This document shows positions 58,861-64,000 of a stretch of DNA of 64,000 nucleotides, piece by piece (the stretch's first letter is position 1; each line of letters opens with the position of its first letter). The notes beneath the pieces were generated by a model. It did not search any database and was not told the origin of the DNA. It saw only the letters and a list, made by a program, of their open reading frames with translations. The position numbers and the translations under genes are program-made. Source of the stretch: Halobacillus litoralis (GTDB taxonomy: Bacteria; Bacillota; Bacilli; Bacillales; Halobacillaceae); NCBI RefSeq assembly GCF_020171725.1, contig NZ_JAIVAJ010000004.1, forward strand, positions 1 through 64,000, read 5' to 3'.

Positions 58861-59526
58861 ATGGACTTTCTTATCAGAAAAGGAGCTGCCGCTTTTTTTG
58901 TGACGTTGATCGGTAGTCTCATAGGAGCTTGGTTTGTGTACGATTTCGACGGTAATGTTTCTGGAGAATCCTTACTGACATGGACGTTCGGACTCTCCCT
59001 TTACATAGGTGCCGTTGTGTTCTTATACGGAACCCTCGCATCAGGACTCATCGAACTTCTCCACCACCGAGTGAGAACATTACCATCGCTGGTTTTCATC
59101 CTTATCCATGGCCTGTTCGGAGCACTCAGCGTGCTGGTAGTCGATTCATGGTCCTTCGGGTTGATCGCATTTCTGTTCGCTGTCGTCTATGCCGCTATTG
59201 ACCGTTTGATCTTTTTGAGAAAAATGAAGCGGAAGATGGTCGCGGTAATCTGTGCGGTTCCACTCGTCCTTATTCTGGTCTCTGTTGCTGGACTGGAGCT
59301 GGCATCCCCACCTGAGCCAGCATTCGAAGCAGAAGATGCCGTGGAACGAGCCACGTCCGGTCAAGGCACGCGGACCGCAGACTTCCCTAATCATATCGGA
59401 ACAGAAACTGGCGAAGAGGAGGGCTTGGTCTTTGAGCGGACGACATCGGTCGAAAAGCTCGGCGAAGAAACCTACCTCGTGACCTTTACCGAAGAATGGT
59501 CCGATGATTACGACAGTGGGAAGTAG
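58861..59526 (+). CDS. four-pass membrane protein, cut short by an in-frame amber codon
   Basis: 221 residues to TAG 59524, with four to five membrane helices (to about residue 142) and an extracytoplasmic tail. After the TAG the same frame continues 23 codons (YLRYEVDRDSTTFKDGGGVE then PPI) to TGA at 59596, with strand-like sequence that fits the preceding YLVTFTEEWSDDYDSGK. The amber codon thus looks like a recent nonsense mutation, or a read-through site. ATG 58861 follows GAGGTG. Family not recognised. Confidence 0.7.
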   Translation: MDFLIRKGAAAFFVTLIGSLIGAWFVYDFDGNVSGESLLTWTFGLSLYIGAVVFLYGTLASGLIELLHHRVRTLPSLVFILIHGLFGALSVLVVDSWSFGLIAFLFAVVYAAIDRLIFLRKMKRKMVAVICAVPLVLILVSVAGLELASPPEPAFEAEDAVERATSGQGTRTADFPNHIGTETGEEEGLVFERTTSVEKLGEETYLVTFTEEWSDDYDSGK

Positions 59527-59612
59527 TACCTCCGCTATGAAGTAGACCGTGACAGCACGACCTTCAAAGATGGCGGAGGGGTCGAGCCACCGATTTGATT
59601 TTGAGGAGGATT

Positions 59613-59970
59613 GGGACAGCCAGCTTTATGAGAGGAGCCGGTGAGTCTCAATAATTGAGAATCAGGACAGTCAGCCTAGTGGAGCGGAGTCAGCTTGTCC
59701 CAATAAGAGAGAATTGAGACAACGAACCTAGTGGAGCGGAGTCAGCTTGTCCCAATAAGAGAGAATTGAGACAACGAACCTAGTGGAGCGGAGTCAGCAT
59801 GTCCCAATAAGAGAGAATCGGGACAGCCAGCTTAGTGAAGCGGAGCCAGCTTGTCTCAATAAGAAAGAATCGGGACAGCGAGCTTAGTGATGCGGAGCCA
59901 GCTTGTCTCAATAAAGAAAAATCGGGACAGGCCGCCCTGTGAAAGGAGAGCAGGAGTCCCAATAGAAGGG
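59613..59970. repeat. 52-bp tandem repeat array (about 7 units)
   Basis: Units start at about 59613, 59664, 59716, 59768, 59820, 59872 and 59924. A unit reads GGGACAGCCAGCTTAGTGAA, then GCGGAGCCAGCTTGTCTCAA and TAAGAAAGAATC. GGGACA at one end and TGTCCC or TGTCTC near the other let each unit fold into a hairpin. First and last units are divergent. Non-coding; no spacers, so not CRISPR. Confidence 0.9.
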
Positions 59971-59982
59971 GAGGTGATGAAT

Positions 59983-60147
59983 GTGAAACGATTTGAATAT
60001 AAAGTCGAGGATATTCAGGTTTCCTTGAAGCAGAATCAAGTTCGGTTGGAAGACTTTGAAGAAAAGTTGAATGCTTTGGGCGAACAAGGCTGGGAGATGA
60101 CGGGTGTGAACGGAACGCTGTTTTATTTCAAAAGAGAGCTAGAATAG
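59983..60147 (+). CDS. DUF4177-like small protein
   Basis: 54 residues from GTG 59983 (8 nt after GGGGAGG); ATG 59977 would add two residues but abuts the site. FEYKVEDIQVSLKQNQVRLE, then KLNALGEQGWEMTGVNGTLF and YFKRE match the DUF4177 pattern of a small beta-alpha-beta protein. First of three closely spaced small genes. Confidence 0.75.
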   Translation: MKRFEYKVEDIQVSLKQNQVRLEDFEEKLNALGEQGWEMTGVNGTLFYFKRELE

Positions 60148-60156
60148 GAGGAGTCT

Positions 60157-60342
60157 ATGGAAGTTCTAAAAGATTTGATCTTCTTTTTCTCTGTATTTTC
60201 AGTCGTTGCTTTTTTACATAACGCATTAGACAAGGAAGGTAAGCTGTGGACGTGGACGGATGTCCGGTTCGCGCTTTTCACCTCCATTCTTTCAGTCGTG
60301 ATTGTCTGGACACTGCGTCTGTTCAACATTCAAATCCTATAG
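60157..60342 (+). CDS. small two-pass membrane protein
   Basis: 61 residues; ATG 60157 follows AATAGGAGGAGTCT. Helices LIFFFSVFSVVAFLHNAL and FALFTSILSVVIVWTLRLF. Middle of a small-gene operon. Not recognised. Confidence 0.7.
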   Translation: MEVLKDLIFFFSVFSVVAFLHNALDKEGKLWTWTDVRFALFTSILSVVIVWTLRLFNIQIL

Positions 60343-60359
60343 GAAGGAGGGATCGGCCA

Positions 60360-60686
60360 ATCGAATCTGTGATACCTATTGTTCTAGCAATCATTTTAGT
60401 CACCACTCTATCCATAGCGGCCGTCGTTGATTACAGGAGATTGACGGATAAGCAGAAAAAGAGACCACTCCATTTGATCATGGAGGCGCTGCTTCCTTTG
60501 GGGATTGTCTTCTATATTATAGGGGGTTCTATATTAGGCTTTGATCGATCGAGGGATATCGGACTCTGGATGTTCGTTATCGGGTGTGGTTATTTTCTGG
60601 TGACGAATAGAAACGGACTGCGGAAGAAAAGAACGTTTATGTGGGCGGGTCTCTTCGTGGTATGGCTGGTCGTTTATCTCGTTTAA
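60360..60686 (+). CDS. three/four-pass membrane protein, possible AUC start
   Basis: 108 residues. The helices are PIVLAIILVTTLSIAAVVDY, MEALLPLGIVFYIIGGSILG and TFMWAGLFVVWLVVYLV. The AAGGAGGG site (60344-60351) lies 8 nt before ATC 60360; the first standard start in frame, GTG 60369, is 17 nt away. The start may therefore be AUC, with GTG as fallback. Third gene of the small-gene operon. Function unknown. Confidence 0.6.
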   Translation: MESVIPIVLAIILVTTLSIAAVVDYRRLTDKQKKRPLHLIMEALLPLGIVFYIIGGSILGFDRSRDIGLWMFVIGCGYFLVTNRNGLRKKRTFMWAGLFVVWLVVYLV

Positions 60687-60705
60687 TTTTGAAAGGAGAA
60701 TGATG

Positions 60706-61101
60706 ATGGCAGAAGGTTTACTGCACCATGTTGAAATCTATGTATCTGATTTAGAAAAATCTTGTTCATTTTGGGAGTGGTTTCTGAAAGAGTTAGGCTA
60801 TGAATCTTTTCAAAAGTGGGATCAGGGGCAGAGCTTCAAGCTTGGGGAAACGTATTTGGTTTTCGTCCAGGCGGAGGAGAAGTATTTGGATGTTCCTTAC
60901 CACCGGTGCCGGCCGGGGCTGAACCATTTAGCTTTCCACGCGTCTTCAAGGGAACGGGTAGATGAACTCACCGAGATGCTTCGGGAAAAGGGCATCAACA
61001 TTTTATATGAAGACCAGCATCCATTTGCGAGTGGTCCGGATTATTATGCGGTTTATTTTGAGGATCCGGACCGGATGAAGGTGGAGGTCGTGGCGCCTTA
61101 A
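60706..61101 (+). CDS. VOC (glyoxalase/bleomycin-resistance) superfamily protein
   Basis: 131 residues from ATG 60706, 7 nt after AAAGGAG. LLHHVEIYVSDLEKSCSFWE, then GLNHLAFHASSRERVDELTE and YAVYFEDPDRMKVEVVAP are the typical VOC metal-site strands (His, His, Glu). Likely a metal-dependent lyase or binding protein. Ends at a terminator. Confidence 0.88.
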   Translation: MAEGLLHHVEIYVSDLEKSCSFWEWFLKELGYESFQKWDQGQSFKLGETYLVFVQAEEKYLDVPYHRCRPGLNHLAFHASSRERVDELTEMLREKGINILYEDQHPFASGPDYYAVYFEDPDRMKVEVVAP

Positions 61102-61104
61102 CTT

Positions 61105-61149
61105 TATACCTGAGTTCTGCCTGCGGGTGGAGCTCAGGTATATTTTTTT
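61105..61149 (+). terminator. terminator after VOC gene
   Basis: TATACCTGAG (61105-61114) pairs with CTCAGGTATA (61133-61142), then T7. Confidence 0.85.
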
Positions 61150-61209
61150 GAAACCGTTCGGCGGGTTCGATTGTCATTATATATAGAAAGGGTTGATGGA
61201 GGTGGTAGT

Positions 61210-61740
61210 TTGGACCAGCAGACGTTTAAAAAAGTGAAGAAGCGGGAGGAGTCCGCGTTCCTTTCGATGATGCAGGAGCATAAAGGGACGGTGTATTATA
61301 CGGCGCTCACTTATTTTAAAAATGAGGACCTGGCGCGCGAAGCGGTTCAGGAAGTGACGTTTCGAGCCTATAAGAACGTACATAAAGTTAGAAAAATTTC
61401 AGCGATCAAGGCGTGGTTGACGCGGATCACAATCAATTACTGCCTGAACGAAATCAAGAAAAATAAGCGGTTCTCCCAAGATGAGCAAGTGCTTGAGGGG
61501 CTGTCTGAGTCGTTTGATCCTTCGGGGTCGCTTGTTTTATCTCAGGCGGTCCAGTCGTTGAGCAAGAAATATCAGACGATCGTCATCATGAAGTATCAGC
61601 AGGATTTGACGGTGACGGAGATTTCGGAAAGTCTCGGAATGCCAGTCGGCACGGTGAAGACCTATCTGAACCGCGCTTTGAAGGAACTAAGGGCTTACAT
61701 GAAACGGGGAGGGGTGAATGCGCATGACTACAAAGCATGA
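61210..61740 (+). CDS. ECF-type RNA polymerase sigma factor (second)
   Basis: 176 residues from TTG 61210, 7 nt after GGAGGTG. Region 2: MMQEHKGTVYYTALTYFKNE, DLAREAVQEVTFRAYKNVHK. Region 4: LSKKYQTIVIMKYQQDLTVT, EISESLGMPVGTVKTYLNRA. It overlaps the downstream DUF4179 gene by 17 nt, the usual sigma/anti-sigma arrangement, so it is held at the membrane until a signal comes. Confidence 0.93.
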   Translation: MDQQTFKKVKKREESAFLSMMQEHKGTVYYTALTYFKNEDLAREAVQEVTFRAYKNVHKVRKISAIKAWLTRITINYCLNEIKKNKRFSQDEQVLEGLSESFDPSGSLVLSQAVQSLSKKYQTIVIMKYQQDLTVTEISESLGMPVGTVKTYLNRALKELRAYMKRGGVNAHDYKA

Positions 61741-63073
61741 CGTAGAACAAGAATTGAAGCAGACCAGCAATCAGCCGCTGCCAAAAGGACTCGATCAGCA
61801 AATCCATCTCGGAATGGAGCGGGGAAAACGGCAGAGGAGGCGGTGGGATCTAGTGAAAAACAGCGGATTGTCTGCAGCCGCGCTTTTGATCCTGTTCGTT
61901 TTGTCCGTGAATTTCATCCCGAGCTTCGGTCCTGCCGCAAGCAACATTCCTGGAGTGAAGAAGCTTGTGGAGCTCGTTGAATATGACCCGGGCTTGAAGG
62001 ACGCGGTGGACAATAAGTATGTGCAGGTGATTGATGAGAGTGATACGGAGAATGATGTGACGTTTACGATCGATCATTTGATTGCGGATCAGCGGAGGTT
62101 GATTTTATTTTATTCGGTAGAGGTTCAGGGAGATATTGAAGCTCTTGGGTTAGACGGTGTGACGCTGACGAACAGCGAGGGTGAAAAGTTGGAGGGGTAC
62201 GGTCTTGGCAGCAGCCCACTCACATTAGAAAACGGGAAGGGTTCAGCAAGGTTGGACTTCACTTTCAATCAAGATCAGGAGTTCACGAATGAGATGACGC
62301 TTCGCTTTGCGCTGGAAGAGCATGTCAGAGAAGGTATTCTTAACGGAAAGAAACTGGATGATCCTTACGAGGTGACGTTCGCCATCGATCAAGATAAAAT
62401 CCAAGCGAGTGAAGTATATGAGATCAAACAGTCAGCTGCGATCGAAGGGCAGGAGATTTATTTTGAAAAATTTATTTCCTATCCGACGAGTCAGGTGCTC
62501 TACCTGGAGGTCAACGAGGACAATACGAAAGAGATTTTTCATATGGATTCTATTCGGTTGGAGAACGAGCATGGAGAAGAAGTCGGAACTTATTCGAGAT
62601 CCATTAGTGATGGAAATAAAAGAACCATCAGCTTTACGAGTGATTATTTCAAGGATAATGAGAAATTGTATATTGTTGCGGAGAAATTGATGGCATTAGA
62701 CAAGGGGAATACGACGGTCAAAGTAGATCTGGACAATGAGAAGCTGTTGGAAGCACCGGATGATCGGCTTTCATTACGCGATATCCAGACTGAATCCATC
62801 GGGGATGGTGAAAAGGGTGCTGTCGCATTGAACTTTGGTGTGGATACGAGCGGAATGGAGCAGGAGGTGTTTTACGTATTGAGCGGTGAGTATCAGGATG
62901 CGACTGGGGAGACATTCTTTAGCGGAAGTCAGGCAGCATCGGCGGGCTCAGAAAACACAGAGTCTGTTTATCAGTTTTACTTGGATGACAATACGTATGA
63001 ATCGCCATTGACGTTCCAAGTGAGTCAGTATCCAAGCTACATTGAAGGGGATATCAAAGTTCGAGTGAAATAA
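61724..63073 (+). CDS. DUF4179-family membrane anti-sigma factor
   Basis: 449 residues from ATG 61724. Cytoplasmic N-terminus of about 45 residues (MTTKHDVEQELKQTSNQPLP, PKGLDQQIHLGMERGKRQRR) to bind sigma; one membrane helix (SAAALLILFVLSVNFIPSFG); then DUF4179 and a DUF5643-like extracytoplasmic domain rich in beta strands. It presumably senses envelope stress and releases the co-encoded ECF sigma factor. Confidence 0.88.
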   Translation: MTTKHDVEQELKQTSNQPLPKGLDQQIHLGMERGKRQRRRWDLVKNSGLSAAALLILFVLSVNFIPSFGPAASNIPGVKKLVELVEYDPGLKDAVDNKYVQVIDESDTENDVTFTIDHLIADQRRLILFYSVEVQGDIEALGLDGVTLTNSEGEKLEGYGLGSSPLTLENGKGSARLDFTFNQDQEFTNEMTLRFALEEHVREGILNGKKLDDPYEVTFAIDQDKIQASEVYEIKQSAAIEGQEIYFEKFISYPTSQVLYLEVNEDNTKEIFHMDSIRLENEHGEEVGTYSRSISDGNKRTISFTSDYFKDNEKLYIVAEKLMALDKGNTTVKVDLDNEKLLEAPDDRLSLRDIQTESIGDGEKGAVALNFGVDTSGMEQEVFYVLSGEYQDATGETFFSGSQAASAGSENTESVYQFYLDDNTYESPLTFQVSQYPSYIEGDIKVRVK

Positions 63074-63089
63074 TAAAAGAACCACGATG

Positions 63090-63126
63090 AAACAAGCGCC
63101 TGACCGCAGAGGTCAGGCGCTTGTTT
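63090..63126. terminator. bidirectional 16-bp terminator
   Basis: AAACAAGCGCCTGACC (63090-63105) pairs perfectly with 63111-63126 over GCAGA. Confidence 0.9.
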
Positions 63127-63134
63127 GTATTCTT

Positions 63135-63635
63135 CTACAGCTCCTTCTTAAACGCCTTCACAATAATCCCGTCATTGGCGGGTTCGAAATCGTGTTCGGG
63201 CTGGCGTTTGAAGCCGTGCTTTTCGTAAAGCGCCATTGCTTGCTCCATAAATTCGCCTGTGTGAAGGCCGATGGCATCGTAGCCTTGGGCTTTGGCGCGG
63301 TCGATGCAGGTTTGGACCAGCGCTTGGCCGACGCCTTTGCCGCGGGCTTCACTGCTTACGGCGAGCACGCGGAGTTCCGGGTAGGCGACGGCGTCGACGT
63401 AGCCTTCGTAGGCATCCGTTTTGGCGGGGAAAAGGGCGACGCTTCCTACGATGTTTCCGTCAAGCTCTGCGACGTACAGCTCGACGCCGGGCTGCTGGTC
63501 GGCTTCTGATGAAATGGCTTTTTTCAACGCCTGCCAGTGCTCATCCGGAAGGGAAGCGGCGTGGTCGCTGTAGGCTTCCACGCGCTGCTTTCGGATGAAA
63601 GGAAGTTCTTCCTGGGTGGCTTCTCGAATCTGCAT
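63135..63635 (-). CDS. GNAT-family N-acetyltransferase
   Basis: 166 residues. MQIREATQEELPFIRKQRVE starts the fold; VLAVSSEARGKGVGQALVQT is the acetyl-CoA-binding loop; YDAIGLHTGEFMEQAMALYE then KHGFKRQPEHDF end it. Substrate unknown. It follows the gene at 63650 on the same strand by 14 nt, so they are co-transcribed. Confidence 0.92.
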   Translation of the reverse strand: MQIREATQEELPFIRKQRVEAYSDHAASLPDEHWQALKKAISSEADQQPGVELYVAELDGNIVGSVALFPAKTDAYEGYVDAVAYPELRVLAVSSEARGKGVGQALVQTCIDRAKAQGYDAIGLHTGEFMEQAMALYEKHGFKRQPEHDFEPANDGIIVKAFKKEL

Positions 63636-63649
63636 CTGTTTTCCTCTCC

Positions 63650-64000
63650 TTATCTGCGAAACTTATCGGTGCTTGAGCTCAGACGTTCACGGTCGTGAGA
63701 TTCTTCCCACGGCGCAAGGTCTGGACCTTTTGGCAAAATATTCGTCTCTGCTTTATCCGGGTTGATCGTGATCGACACGTGGTAGTGACGCTTGATCGAA
63801 TCAAAGTCCGTCGTGTCACCGAATCCTTCTGTCTGATAGAGGTCGCGGGCATAGCCCCATAGGTTCGGCATTTCGCGGATCAGGTTGCGGTTCGTGTTGA
63901 AGCCGTTGTAGTAAGCGGCGTCGAACCTCGCAAGCGTCGTGTACAGGCGGACGTCGGTGTCTGTGATGAAGTCACCGTGCATGAAACGCTGATTGGACAA
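63650..64000 (-). CDS. C-terminal part of a glutathionyl-hydroquinone reductase-like protein (5' end outside window)
   Basis: At least 116 codons of the frame are visible; the start lies beyond base 64000. RFMHGDFITDTDVRLYTTLA, then RFDAAYYNGFNTNRNLIREM, PNLWGYARDLYQTEGFGDTT and DFDSIKRHYHVS match the C-terminal glutathione-S-transferase domain of YqjG-type xenobiotic reductases, which reduce glutathionyl- or thiol-hydroquinones. The N-terminal catalytic Cys is not in view. Bacilli lack glutathione but use bacillithiol, so that is the likely thiol. Confidence 0.88.
   Translation of the reverse strand: MSNQRFMHGDFITDTDVRLYTTLARFDAAYYNGFNTNRNLIREMPNLWGYARDLYQTEGFGDTTDFDSIKRHYHVSITINPDKAETNILPKGPDLAPWEESHDRERLSSSTDKFRR

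Noticed and set aside
59613-59970. Possible CRISPR array
   Set aside because: The units are contiguous with no unique spacers, and no cas genes are present; this is a tandem repeat.

Overview
The window looks like the chromosome of a moderately halophilic, low-to-mid GC Gram-positive of the Bacillaceae, with Halobacillus as the closest guess. The evidence is strong AAGGAGG-type ribosome binding sites, frequent TTG/GTG starts, acidic proteins, Bacillus-type families (DUF2187, YfbU, DUF4386, DUF418, ECF sigma/anti-sigma pairs) and a choline-to-glycine-betaine locus. The genus is inference; no rRNA, tRNA or CRISPR array is visible.

Layout. 1-1285: the 3' part of a RES-domain gene with 108-bp tandem repeats. 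1.5-6.3 kb: an oxidoreductase, an ECF sigma operon and small or lipid-anchored proteins. 6.4-12.4 kb: the osmoprotection locus, with a transporter strikingly like the animal high-affinity choline transporter CHT1, an undescribed 49-codon ORF, gbsA, a GMC-type choline dehydrogenase and gbsR. 12.6-19.8 kb: an AT-rich island of five genes forming a probable anti-phage or restriction-like system (DUF262-HNH-DUF4357 nuclease, GHKL ATPase, an unrecognised protein, a DUF6339-like protein, and a cytosine-C5 methyltransferase with its own promoter). 20-21.5 kb: a BCCT transporter with an altered substrate box.

21.6-31.5 kb holds housekeeping and hypothetical genes (VOC, deaminase, a metallopeptidase-like lipoprotein, Ca/Na antiporter, SEC-C protein, SDR with a divergent WYL regulator). 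31.6-39.2 kb is two opposed, paralogous sets of DUF4386 membrane protein plus MDR dehydrogenase around a MalT-type regulator; a second MalT-type regulator survives only as a fragment. The minus-strand set carries matching Crp/Fnr-like sites at -41.5, next to a Crp/Fnr-family gene. 39.4-45.2 kb: GNAT, XRE/membrane pair, YfbU and a two-component system divergent from a DUF418 gene. 45.5-50.2 kb: an ABC-2 exporter operon led by an anchored acidic protein. 50.3-64 kb: small membrane proteins, a second CaCA antiporter, DUF420, HNH, two Nudix proteins, isochorismatase-like hydrolase, a gene cut by an amber codon, two non-coding tandem-repeat tracts, a second ECF sigma/DUF4179 anti-sigma pair and the end of a glutathionyl-hydroquinone-reductase-like gene.

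The osmoprotection genes form one pathway: choline import, oxidation to betaine aldehyde (BetA-type), oxidation to glycine betaine (GbsA), and choline-responsive repression (GbsR). The AT-rich defence cassette sits between gbsR and the BCCT gene and is the most likely place for a poorly described system.
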